From positions 85,061,163 through 85,125,162 of the forward strand of contig NC_057826.1 of the NCBI RefSeq assembly GCF_910594005.1: a DNA stretch of 64,000 nt. Reading direction: 5' to 3'. The stretch comes from Cervus elaphus (taxonomy: Eukaryota; Chordata; Mammalia; Artiodactyla; Cervidae). The translations under genes were made by a program, and so were the position numbers. Under the pieces are notes generated by a model. It worked only from the letters and a program-made list of their open reading frames with translations. It searched no databases and was not told the origin of the DNA. Positions 45,670 to 57,955 of this stretch are shown in pieces; positions within the stretch are counted from its first letter, which is position 1; every line of letters begins with the position of its first letter.

Positions 45670-46370
45670 AAACCAGAACCACTTCAAACTGACTAGGATG
45701 GCTATAATTAAAAACAAAACAGAAAATCCCAAGAGTTGGTGAGGATACAGAAAAACTGGAACCCCTCATACACGGATGCAGATGCTGTGGAAAACAAGTT
45801 GGCGGCTCCCCCAAGAGTGAAACACAGAACCATCAGTAAGACTCAGTGACCCCCTTTCAGATGTAAACACACACAGCGAAGAAAGGAAGGCACGGGCTCA
45901 GGCAGGTAACCGGTTGCCAACGTCCATGACAGCTTCATTCACAGTAGCCACAAGGTGAAACGGTGTCCATCAACAGATGAATGGATAAACAAAACGTGCT
46001 TTATCTATGCCACAGAATGTATTATTCAGCCATTAAAAGGATAAACTTCTGACACATGCTACGACATGGACGAACCATGAAAATACTAAGTTGAAATAAG
46101 GCAGACACAAAAGGGTAAATATTATATGATTCCACTTATGTATCTAGATCAGGCAAATTCACAGAGATCCAAAGTAGATTAGGGGTTCCTAGTGGCTGTA
46201 GGGAAGGAGGAATGGGAAATTACTGCTCAATGGCTACAAAATTACTGCCTGGGGTGATATACATTTGGAAATGTAGTTATAATCATTGAACAACATCGTA
46301 AATATAATGAAACACACTGAATTATACACTTTAAAAATGATAAAATGACAAATTTAATTTATATTATATA
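45670..46370 (+). mobile_element. Old L1 3' end
   Basis: Sense L1: 'aagagttggtgaggatacag', 'ccatcaacagatgaatggat', 'atgtattattcagccattaa', then 'gaattatacactttaaaaat g'. It begins immediately at the Tigger terminus. Confidence 0.85.
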
Positions 46371-46372
46371 TA

Positions 46373-46590
46373 TTGTGTGTGCTCAGTTGTGTCCTAATCT
46401 TGGCGACCCCATGGACTGCAGTCCACCAGTCTCCTCCGTCCGTGGAATTTTCCAGGCAAGAATATTGGAATGGGTTGCTATTTCCTATTCCAGGGGATCA
46501 TCCCAACCCAGGGATCCAACCTGCATTTCTTGTGTCTCATGCATTGGCAGATGGATTTCTTTACCTCTGTACCACCTGGGAAGGTCCAAT
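46373..46590 (-). repeat. Bov-tA SINE
   Basis: Antisense unit from 'tgtgtgtgctcagttgtgtc' to the reversed head 'taccacctgggaaggtcca'. Confidence 0.9.
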
Positions 46591-46599
46591 GTTATTACA

Positions 46600-48000
46600 A
46601 TAAAAAGATTAATAGGTCCTAGACCTAAATGAAAAACCTAAAACTACAAAATACCTAGAAGAACACATAAAAGAAAATTCTTTGTGATCTTGGGTTAGGT
46701 AAAGACTTCTATTTTTAAAACTGTATTTTATTGTAGTTGATTTACATGTTGTTTTAATTTTGGCTGTACAGCGAAATGATTTAGTTATATATATATGCAC
46801 ATATTTTTCATATTCTTTTCCCTTATGGTTTATCACAGGATACTTTATTCCCTGTGTTATTCAGTAAGACCTTTTTTTTAAAGCCATTCTATGTATAATA
46901 GTTTGCAGCTGCTAATCCCAAACTCCCAGTCCAGGGGCAAGTTAAGAGTACAGATTTCTTTAGAGATACAATCCCAAAGCACAATGTTTTTTTTAATTGA
47001 TGCACTGAACTTAATGAAAATTAAGAACTCATGCTCTTGGAAAGACACTGTTAAAAAAAAAAAAATGAAAAGAGACACCACAGACTGGGAGAAAATATTT
47101 AAAACCCACATATCCATTAAGACTTGCAGCCAGAATATATATAAAGAACTCTACATAAAGTCACCAACAAAAAAGCAAACAACATAACAAAATTCACAAT
47201 GTGCAAAAGATCTAAACAGACGCCTCACCAAAGAAGATAAATATATGGATGACAAAAAAGCACATTAAAAGATGTTCAACATCCTTAGTCTGTGGGAAAT
47301 GCAAATTAAAACCACAATGAGATACACACCTATCAGAATGCCCAAAAATCTTTCAAATGATAATGTCAAGTGCTGACAAGGATGGAGAGCAACTGCAAAG
47401 TTCATATGCTGTAGGTAAGAATGTACAATGACCTAATTCTTTTAAAAAAAGTTTAGCAGTTGCTTACTAAGTTAAACCTATATCCACTAACCCACTCATT
47501 CCATTCCTAAGTAATTTATCCAAGAAAACTATAAGCATATAATCATTTTAGCCCAAATTTTTATAGCAGCTTTGTCCTCACCAGCCAAAAACTGGAAACA
47601 ACTCAAATATCTATCAATGGGTGAATGAATAAATAGTGTTATATCCATACAATGAAACATCACTCAGCAATAAAAAGCAATAAACTATCAATACAACATA
47701 GATAAACCTTAGAATATAATCTTAAATAAAAAAAAATCAGACCTCACTCCCCACTTCAAAAAAAAAAAAAGATTATATATTTCATGATACCATTTATAAA
47801 ATTTTAGAAAATGCAAATGGATCTATAGTGACAAAAAACATCTAATCTAGGAGCTGGGTGGGAATGGAAGGGGCAGCAGGGAGGAATTACTAATGGGATG
47901 AGGAAACTTTGGGGAGTGACAGATATGTTCATTATTTTTATTATGGTGGTAATTTCACATAGTCAAAATGTATTATATTGTACCTTTCAAGTATGTGTAG
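46600..48000 (+). mobile_element. Old sense L1 3' part with an antisense L1 tail inserted
   Basis: Sense ORF2: 'ctagaagaacacataaaaga' and, after the interruption, 'gactgggagaaaatatttaa', 'gtgctgacaaggatggagag', 'actcaaatatctatcaatgg'. The 3' end is near 48000. About 46715-46872 is reversed ruminant L1 3' UTR ('gtttatcacaggatacttta ttccctgtg'), a separate younger insertion. Confidence 0.8.
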
Positions 48001-50444
48001 TTTATGGAATGTCAAGGATACTTGGATAAAGTTGTTTAAAAAAATAGTATGTAAAGCAAAATGGTGCACACCCACACCCACACGCAAAAAAAGGGCAGAT
48101 GGTGAGGGGGGATGAACAACAGAGCCCTGGAGAATCTGTACCAAATTTAAGGCTCAAGTCAAGGAAGGAATAAATACTCAGAAATTCAGAAAGAAAAACA
48201 GAAGGAAATGTTGTCCTTGATATCAAAGGAAGACAGAATTTCAAAGTGATAATGTTAAATGCTCAGAAGTCAGGATAAGAATTGAGAACTAGACTTAATA
48301 GCTAGCAAGTCATAGACGATCTTGGCTGGACCTGTTTCAGTGGAATGTGATTGTAACAAATTCAGGTATGAATGGTTACTCATTTTAATACTTAAATATG
48401 AGATGTTTGTTTTCATAACTGCAATAGGAAATTAATATCTTAGATTTCTGAACTAATTATCATTCTGTTTTGAATTATTATAAGCAATCTTAAAGACCTC
48501 CAAAGTTCTATAATATAACTTGAAATTTTTCTAAGAGTGTTAATATGAGCATTTTCAGGATGTAGGATGAGTGTCCTGGGTAATAATTCAGTCTCTCAAT
48601 GTGGCCTAAATCGTTGTATACTTGTCAGTAGCTCTTTAGAGGGTAAAAAGAGGCATTCAGATTTCCACCTTTTCTATACACCGATTTAGGATGAAATGTC
48701 CTAGTGGAGTTACCTACAAAGGTTGTGGAGGATTTCTCTTGAGAATATTAAGGGCATACTGTACTCAAAAGAAAAGATTTTCAATAATCTCCCCATAAGT
48801 ATTAATTTCTGTTTCAATTGTAAGAAAGAAAAGCATTGCTCATAATAACCAGAATTTAATTATCATTCAATATATAAAGTGTGCAGAGAAAAAGTTAAGG
48901 TTTTAGAAACTTCATTTTTTAAAGTATAAAACATTGTTCCATAGAAAGATGAACTAGACTAAAAACAGAAAGAAGAATCATGTGGCAATTTACATAAACT
49001 AAACACACGGAAGGTAAAACCTAGATACATAAAATAAACAAAGTTATTGAGATTCTGATGATAGAAACACTGAGCTAATCTAAGTGGTTGTACTTTCAAC
49101 TGCTCTAAAAATATTCATTATTCCACCTCACCAGCAGAAAGAAAAGCTAAAAATAGTTATCTTTCTGTTACAGAATATTTCTTGCTGTCTTGGGGAAAGT
49201 GAAACTAAAGTTCCTATCTACAAACATCAGTCATAAAATCTTTAATGAGCATATTGGTTTACTTAAAAAAACAAAAACCTGGACAACTAGGTAATTTTTT
49301 AAAAGATACCTGAAATTACATAATTTCATCATTAGGCTGCTAACTACCATTAAAACATAAGATTGCAAAAATCTGTTCCCCAATAAAAGGCCTATAACAA
49401 ATCATCAACAAATTTACTATCTAGCTTTGATACGGGAAATACTTTAAGCAAACAAAATATAAAGACCTAAGAACACAGTCATAAAATATTAAGGTAAAAA
49501 AAGCAAGCTATAAACTTGAAATGTACAGCATAAGGAGAATTTATATATAGATAAATATATATATATATGCATTGAAAGATCAAAAGAGGCAGCAAAACTG
49601 ATTACTTTGTAACTTAAAATTTTTTCCATATTGAGTATGTATTGCTTTTATAATAATGTTTTATCTTACACAGAAACCAGTATAATATCATACATATGCA
49701 TTAAACATACAGCTATGATGTTCTATTGCAAGATTTTAAGAATTCTAGGGTGGCAAGTATTTCACAACAAAATCTGACTAAAGTTCTTTAGGGGGGACAA
49801 CAAAAGCTAGACATGAATTTTTCTACTTATATAGAACAAAAAGTACTAATAAGTGGGAAAGAACATTGGAACGTGCAATTCTAATGGACTCTAGCTCTAT
49901 AAAACCCTTTGGTTTCATTTTATCACATCCTAATTGTAGGTTCCTAATAAATTCATTTTCAGTAAGCTTACTATACTTTTCATCATCTTTCTCCTCTGGA
50001 ATTTAACTCTGCCTGTCCTATTTGTCTTTATAATTTCTCAGATAGTTTACTGAATTAGTTAGCTGGTCTCCTGAAAGACTTAGATCCAATGAGCCTATAG
50101 AGACCCCTGAATAACTTTAGAACTAAAATTATGGTAAATATTATATCTGGCCTATCTAGTCTTTCACAGCTGACAGGCCATCGGGCTATTTAAGTCCACT
50201 GGGGTTAAGAAAAAAGACTGGGTCAAACCAAGCCAGCCAGCTATGAACCAAGTTTGATGCTCAATGTTTAAATGCAAAAACAGAAAAAGGAAGAAGACTA
50301 TAATTGGAAAGGTGGGTTTTTTTCTTTTTGCAAAAGTTTTTCATTTTCTTCTTTGTCTGATGTTGGGAATACAACCAATCTAAGCTTAGAAAAAAACAAA
50401 ATTCTGCTACTTGATAGCTAAAATACATTTGGAATACATTCTTC

Positions 50445-50700
50445 CAAGCATTCTGATGCTGAATCTGAAGCTCCAATACCTGATGCGAACACTTGACTCA
50501 TTGGAAAAGACCCTGATACTGGAAAAGACTGAAGGGAGAAGAAGGGGGCAACAGAGGATGAGATGGTTGGATGGCATCACTGATTCAATGGACATGAACT
50601 TGGGCAAACTCTGGGAGACAGCGGGGGACAGGGAAGGCTGGCATGCTGCAGTCCATGGGGTGACGAAGAATTGCACATGACTGGGCAACTGAATAAGAAC
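50445..50700 (+). mobile_element. BovB 3' end
   Basis: ORF2 C-terminal coding remnants (LKLQYLMRTLDSLEKTLILE, QQRMRWLDGITDSMDMNLGK, HAAVHGVTKNCT) and the usual BovB 3' end 'cacatgactgggcaactgaa'. Confidence 0.9.
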
Positions 50701-50759
50701 AACAAGCATTTCATTGTTGTGTGTATGTACATTCAAGAGTGTAATATACACAATGTTTC

Positions 50760-51290
50760 CCATAAAAATTGCTCTAAATACTTCTCGCAGTTAAAAAGGT
50801 ATAATAAAAATCTTTCCAGGTCAACAAACCTACTTCTGTCACCATTTTAAGTGGCTGCAAGGTATTCTATTACACAGATATGTGATAATTTAACCAATCA
50901 CCCATTGTTAGGATATTTAGGTTGTTTTCAATTTTCCCCTTCAGGTTGTTTTCAATTTTTTCCTTTTGGAAACTACTCCTTGATGATCCTTTCCTCTTCC
51001 ATGGCAAGTGTGTATACACATTTGTGTGATCTTTATTTCCTTAGGACATACTCTCTTAGAAAAGGAAGGGGTGGGTCAAAGGATATACATATTTTTAAAG
51101 CTTTTGTACAACTGCCCAAACTGCTTCCAGAAATGCTGTTCACTTGCATAAGTAAGTGGTATATGAGAGTTCCCTGCCAACACTGGGCACTGGATGAAAA
51201 ACATCTTATTGTCTTAAATTTGCATTTCTTTGGCTACTCTAAGCTGACTACTTTTCATACCCTTTTTGGCTTTATGTTATGAGCCACTCT
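50760..51290 (-). repeat. Old antisense L1 with a short local duplication
   Basis: 'tggctgcaaggtattctatt', 'aatcacccattgttaggata tttaggttgttttcaatttt' and 'ggtcaaaggatatacatatt' are the complement of an old L1 3' region. The stretch GGTTGTTTTCAATTTT occurs twice, at about 50920 and 50945. Confidence 0.75.
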
Positions 51291-52509
51291 TTCGCTGCCT
51301 CAAAACTGAGAAAGGATTTGCTTTTAGTGTCATAACGGTCACTGATGACCTAGGTAAACAGTGGTTTTTTTGGCATGGGTTAAGTGAAAATCTACTTGGA
51401 AAGGATTCATGACAGAAAAGGGAGGAAAGAAATCAAGAGACAGTGAATTGAAACACTGCTGGCAAGGAATTTTATGGTGAAGGAAAAGAAAATGGGGGTA
51501 TAGCGGGAGGGAAATTAGGAGAACAGCAGTTTGTTTTTTAAGATGGGAAAGTTTGCACAAAATTGTATATTAAAGGAATGATCTAGTATATAGGCAAAAA
51601 ACAAAACAAAACAAAACTGATGACATAGGAGAGAGAAGGAAGAATTAATAAGCAATGTCCTTGAATAAGGAAGCGAATGGGATCTAGAGGACAAGTATCA
51701 AGATTGGTCTTAGTTCAGAGATCAAAGAATTCACCCAGAGTCACACAAAAATCACATATAGCATATGCACAGAGATGCGGGTGGGTGCGTATAAGTTACT
51801 TGTGATGGTGGGAACTTTTAGAAGTTAATTTTTGACTGGTTCCTTTTTCCTGGTAAAGAAGAAATAACAAGTGAAATCATCAGCAAAGAGAGTGGAAGAA
51901 TAGCTGTGTGAGAGAAAATAGTGTGTTGTGAGAGAATAAGATTAAACAGTCATCTGGCGTGTATGAATTAGGGTAACACTGTCTGATGGCTGGGTAAAAT
52001 GAAGCACTTCTGTCCACACACAAATTATTTATAACAGTCTTTCATATATCAAAGATTATAATATGATCATACATAGTAAATATTTTCCCTTGGTTTATTT
52101 TGCCATTTAATGTAATAAAAAAAATTTTGAGTCCTCACAATTAATGCTTTTTTTCCTGAAGAAAAACTCCTTCCTAACTCCAATATTATTTAAATATTTT
52201 TATGCCACGTAATGCATATTTATTCATTTATTTAAATGCAACCTATACTCCTCTCTGACCTCACTACAGTTTCATTTTTAAGCATTTAAACCTTTAAACC
52301 ATTTTTATATTATTCTGACAAGTTGGGAGGTAGGAATTTTACTTTTAGCGGTTTATTAGGTAATTCTTAACAATTTAATATCCAATTTATGCTACTAATT
52401 AGAAATTTCACTTTTATGTCATTTTAAAATTATATTTCTACTTCATTAACTGCTTATTCCAGCATCAGTTCCACAGCTTTAATTACTATACCTTTGCAAT
52501 TCCTATAGG

Positions 52510-52788
52510 AGAAGGCAATGGCAACCCACTCCAGTGCTCTTGCCTGGAGAATCCCATGGACGGAGGAGCCTGGCAGGCTGCATGCAGTCCAAGGGGTCGC
52601 TGAGTTGGACACGACTGAGTGACTTCACTTTCACTTTTCACTTTCACACAGTGGAGAAGGAAATGGCAACCCACTCCAGTGCTCTTGCCTGGAGAATCCC
52701 AGGGACGGGGGAGCCTGGTGGGCTGCCGTCTATGGGGTCGCACAGAGTCGGACACAGCTGAAGCGACTTAGCAGCAGCAGCAACAGCC
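52510..52788 (+). repeat. Bov-A2 SINE with perfect target duplication
   Basis: Two Bov-A units separated by 'ttcactttcacttttcactt', ending in a CAG-rich tail. A perfect 10-bp duplication (ATTCCTATAG at 52499-52508 and 52789-52798) and low divergence make it one of the youngest insertions in the window. Confidence 0.95.
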
Positions 52789-54324
52789 ATTCCTATAGGC
52801 AGTATATTTTTAATGTTGTATACCATATGCCTCTTTTTCAGAATTCCTTTATTCTTATTTCTTCTAAATTATACTAGACATTTCAGTCATGTTACCTACC
52901 ACAACCGACTTTCTCTCCTAGCTGAACCTTCCCAGCCCATATGCCTCCTACCAGGAAAGCAGCTCTAGGCTGTTTTCTAAACTGGACAGTCACCGTCAGC
53001 AACAGGGAGCATAATTTTCCCAGGGGTAGCCTATCCAGTAGCATATCCACTGGCAAACCATAAAATGACTATGCCTGAAGGAATTCATCCATTAGCAACA
53101 TATTAACTAAAATCAATTCAAACTAGCTTCTTTCAGGATTTGGAGTGTGGACACAGAAAGTCTCCAAAAGCGACCTGCAGTCAGAGGCAAACAAAATAGA
53201 TGCTTAGAAAAAGAGGTGCCACAGAGGGAGAGAATATACATAACCAGACAAAGTACATAATCATTAACTTTCTAATTCTGGGTTTTAATTCTTATATAGC
53301 CTCACAATAAACCTTTCTGAGGTGGCCTGAGGTACTACCCTTTCCTGCAATCAAAAAACTACAACACAAAGGAACTCTGAAAGTCATTTGATAAAGCACT
53401 CTTTCTCTTCCCTTCACTCCCTTCTCTATTAAATTGGATTTATAAGTACAACTACACTAAATTTATTGAGAACAGACATCTTTCAAAGGACTGTGTTTTT
53501 CTTTACAAAGTCTGTGGAGTCATAAACTTTTTTTCTTCTAACAAATCCTGTAAATTTGATGAGTATTCCTTCATATTTTTCTTTTTTTGCTGTTGTTGCA
53601 TGAGATTTTGCTTCAATTTTCTAACTAGTTTTTTTTTTTTTTTTCCTAACTAGTTCTTAGCAAACGTAACAATATTTCTCCTTGTGTGGGCCATGAGAAT
53701 ATACCATGAGCTGTTCTTGAGGGAAAAGGGTTCCATGTTCAAAGAATTTTGGGAATTGTTCCATAAAACATATCCTACTTAGAGATTCATAGAGTACAAT
53801 ATTATATTTAAAACTCCAAGAAATTCTGCAATAACAAAGTTTTACAAAATTTAAGTTTTCAAAATTAATGGGAGATAGTCACAGAACACCAACTGACATG
53901 CCATGGAACCAGTATCTAACAATCACATTTTGTAAAACAGTGGTAGAAAAGCTAGTAGACATTTCTTGTATTCAGCAGCTTCCATTCCCCCAACAGATAT
54001 TTTTATTTGTGACTTTCTTCCAGTCTCAGAATGGAGCATATGATCAAAGTCTAGGCTGAAAGTACACTGCATTCCTCTGCAAGGTTGATCGGTCAAGGGT
54101 GGGACATGGCATTTAAAGTAGTTAAATCATAGTGAACCTCACGACTTTTTCCTGGGAATACTGGGACAAAGACTATTTCTCTTTTGGGCTAGATTTGAAT
54201 CTGGAAGGATTCCAGGAACTGCTGGGAACTACATAATAACTAAAAAATGACTAAAAAAAATGAGACCAACAGCAAGGAAGCAAAAGTCACAAAGTAACAT
54301 GAAACAGATTTGTTACACAAACAT

Positions 54325-55100
54325 TCGTTCAACAAGTATTTATTGAGCATCTAACATGTATAAGACATTATGCTAGGTGCCTGGGATAATTAATGAAGAA
54401 GAAACCAACACCTCGGCCCTTATGGCACTTATATTCTAAAGGAAAAGAAAGATAATAAATGACATCATAATGAAGTATGTCAAAAAGTGGTAAACATTAT
54501 GAAAAAATAGGACAGGGTAACAGGGATTAGAAAGAATGAGATAGACTTTTAAATAGGGTACTCTGGGTAAGTCATTTTAAAATATTAGTAATTTGGCTTA
54601 AAGGAACTGAAGGAGACAGCCATGTGAATATCTTGGTAACAGCATTCCAGGTTAAAAAAACACCCATGCCAAGGCCCAGGATAAGAGCATACAGTGCACC
54701 TGAAGAATAGCAGGAAAGTCACTGTAGTTAGAGCCAAATTAAACAGAATACTAGTAAGTGATGATACCGGATGGGTAATGAAGAGGGGACTAGATCATAA
54801 GGATTTTGGAGTTTACTTCCCTGGTAGTTCAGCTGGAAAAGAATTTGCCTGCGATGCAGGAGACCCTGGTTCAATTCCTGGGTTGGGAAGATCCCCTGGA
54901 GAAGGGAAAGGCTACCCACTCCAGTACTCTGGCATGGAGAATTCCATGGACTAAATAGTCCATGGGGTCACAAAGGGTCAGACACAACTGAATGACTTTC
55001 ACTTACTTACACTATAATGAAAAAGAAGAATCCAGGATGACTCTAAAGATTTTAGCCTGAGCATCTAGGCAGATGGAAGGTGTCCTTAACCAAGATGACT
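54325..55100 (+). repeat. Ancient mammalian interspersed repeat, split by a SINE
   Basis: 'aagtatttattgagcatcta', 'ttatgctaggtgcctgggat', 'cttatggcacttatattcta', then 'cagccatgtgaatatcttgg taacagcattccagg' follow the order of a common old mammalian repeat. It resumes after the Bov-tA as 'ccaggatgactctaaagatt'. I am not sure of its class. Confidence 0.55.
54811..54998 (+). repeat. Bov-tA SINE
   Basis: Head 'tacttccctggtagttcagc', B box 'ggttcaattcctgg', body with a small deletion, tail 'gtcagacacaactgaatgac'. Confidence 0.9.
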
Positions 55101-55339
55101 GTGGATCAAATTTGTTTTAAAAGAAAGAACAAAAAATCATTGCTGGACATATTAAGGTTGAGACAGACACCTGAATAGTAATTTTATATGGGCAGTTGGA
55201 TAAGACTCTGAAACTCAGAGAAAACTTGGCTACAGATACAAACTTAGAATCATTAATGTTCAGTTACTATTTAAAGCCTTGAGACTAGATAGAATTATCA
55301 AGTAAGTGTAGATAGCAAAGAGGTCTGGGATAAGAAAAG

Positions 55340-56465
55340 TATAGAAGACATACAGATGGCCAAGAGGCATAAGATGTTCAATACCACTAACTACTAGAGA
55401 AGGGCAAATCAAAACTACACCGAGGTATCGCCTCACACAGGTTAGAATGGCTATCATCAAAAAATCTACAAACAATAAATGCTGGAGAGGGTATGGAGAA
55501 AAGGAACCCTCCTACACTGTTGGTGGGAATGTGAACTGGTGCATCCACTATGCACAACAGTATGGAGGTTCCTTAAAAATCTAAAAACAGAGCTACCATA
55601 TGATCCCTGGTGGATCCTATGGGCTTCCCTGATGGCTCAGATGATAAAGAATCCACCTGCAAAGCAGGAGATCTGGGTTCGATCCCTGGGTTGGGAAGAT
55701 GCCCTGGAGGAGGGCATGGCAACCCAATCCAGTATTCATGCCTAGAAAATCCTCATGGACAGAAGGGCCTGGTAGGCTACCATCCATGGGATCGCAGAGT
55801 CAGACACAACTGAATGCCTAAGCACACCATATGATCCAGCAATCCTACTCATAGGCATAAATCCACAGAAAACCATAATTTAAGAAGATACAAGCATCCC
55901 AATGTTCACTGCAGTCCTATTTACAATAGCCAAGACATGGAAGCAACCTAAGTCAACAGAGTATGGATAAAGATGATGTGGTACAAATACACAACAGAAT
56001 ATACATCAGCCGTAAAAATGAATCAAATAATGCCACTTGCAACAACATGGATGGAACTAGAGATTATCATACTAATACGTGAAGAGAGAGAAAGACAAAT
56101 AAATGATGTCGCTTATATGTGGAATGTAAAAAAAAAAAAGGTACAAATGAACCTATTTACAAAGCGTAAATGGAGTCCCAGGTACAGAAAACAAACTTGA
56201 GGTTACCAAATGGAAGGGGGAGGGGGAGGAGGGGATAAACTGAGAGACTGGGACTGACATATACACTACTGCAGACAAAGATGACTAGTAAGAACCTACG
56301 GGAGCACAGAACTCTACTCGTTACTCTGCAGTGACCCACAGGGGAACGGCATCTAGAAGAGAGTGAATAGATGTACATACATATGGCTGATTCACTCTGC
56401 CATGCAGCAGAAACTAGCACAGCACTGTAAACCAACTATACTCCAATTAAAAAAAGTTAAAGAAA
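55340..56465 (+). mobile_element. Ruminant L1 3' part
   Basis: Well-preserved sense ORF2 end ('acagatggccaagaggcata', 'ggtatggagaaaaggaaccc', 'acagagctaccatatgatcc') continuing after the SINE through the stop region and 3' UTR ('ctgtaaaccaactatactcc aatt') to an A-rich tail near 56465. Confidence 0.92.
55607..55825 (+). repeat. Bov-tA SINE with perfect 12-bp target duplication
   Basis: A complete unit inserted in the L1 above. ACCATATGATCC stands at both 55595-55606 and 55826-55837, so L1 sequence continues exactly across it. Confidence 0.96.
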
Positions 56466-57831
56466 AAGAAAATACATGTAAGAAGAAATGACCAGCAAGA
56501 CAAAAGGAAAACCAAGAAAGAGAGTTGTGTCCTAGACTACTCTGTTCAGTGACGAAAGTGCTGCAAGCAGGAGAACTTGATTAACTGAGTCAAATGCTGC
56601 TAATAGATCAAGTAAGCTGGGGACTGAGAATGGGCTTTGGCATCAAAATCTTCCTGACAAAGAAAGTTTCAGGGAGTGATTGGAACAAAAGCATTACTGG
56701 AGTGAACTTACAGGAGAATGGAAAATGAGGAATTGGAGACAGAGACTACAGAAAACTTGTTCATGGAATTTTGCCGTAATGAGGAGCAAGGCAATGGGGG
56801 TAGAAGCTGATAAGGGAAGAAGAGGGTTAAGAAAAGGATCACGTTGATGTCATTGAGCTGAGCATCAAGCCTCTTCTTCTTTGGTTATATAAACTAATGT
56901 ATTCATTTTTACATTTCTGCCAGTTTTAGGTGGATTTTTTGGTATCACTTGTAGAAAGAATACTGATTTTTTTTCACAATAACTTTTTAATTCACTCTCA
57001 TGCTGAACTCTTAATTAGTTCTAATACCTCCAAACAGCTGATTTTCTACTAGTTTTCCTGTGTAAAAATTCTTGCATATATATTAAAAAAGAGTTCTTGC
57101 ATAAAAGTAGCTAGAAGTTTCCAGTTACACAACTATACACTAGAAAGGGAAATTATTTTAAATAATCTTTCAGTCACTATCTGATAGCACAGACTGAAAC
57201 ACAATGACTGTACACTTAATTGTTTCCTTAACTGTGTATTTTCTCCAGTAAATATAAGCATTAAGTATTTACCATGAACTTTTTTTCTTGTTTATAAATG
57301 TTAGCCACCTTATTTGTCATCATACATTACTATTAGTTGTATACTTGTATTCAGATATAGTTTAAGTCATTTTCAAAGTCATTCTACACTATCCTTTCGT
57401 AAATGAAGTAGAAGGGCAAAATATTAAAATCTGAGTAGCAACCTATATTCATAAGCTCAGAAAAGGTTCCAAAGACTGTAATTATCTAGTGTAAATATTA
57501 GACATTTAGTAACATTTACCCGTAACTGATTTTATATTTACAACAGACAATCTAGAAATTCCAGGCATTTGGGTAAATACTGATTTATACTCTTGAAATA
57601 CACTGCTGAAGAGAACTCAATCTTACAAACTATTATGTTTACTTTCCTGCAGGAAGAAATGGAATTTCCTTCTGATAAGGATTAAGAGAATTCATGTGGT
57701 GAAGGTGGTGGCAAGTGAGCCCAATATCCAAGCATTTTTGCCATGAATAGTGATCAGAGGGAAACCAGCTATAAGTCATTGGCTAATTTCTAACAAATAC
57801 TTAAATTACAAAAAGCAAACAAGTACATTTC

Positions 57832-57955
57832 CTTCCTGGAGAAGGAAATGGCAACCCACTCCAATATTCTTGCCTGGAGAGTTCTATGGACTGAGGAGCC
57901 TGGCAGGCTACAGTCCATGGGGTTGCAAAGAGTCGGACACGACTGAGTAATTAAC
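57832..57955 (+). repeat. Bov-A SINE monomer
   Basis: Single Bov-A unit without the tRNA head: 'ctggagaaggaaatggcaac', 'tattcttgcctggagagttc', 'gtcggacacgactgagtaat'. Confidence 0.92.
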
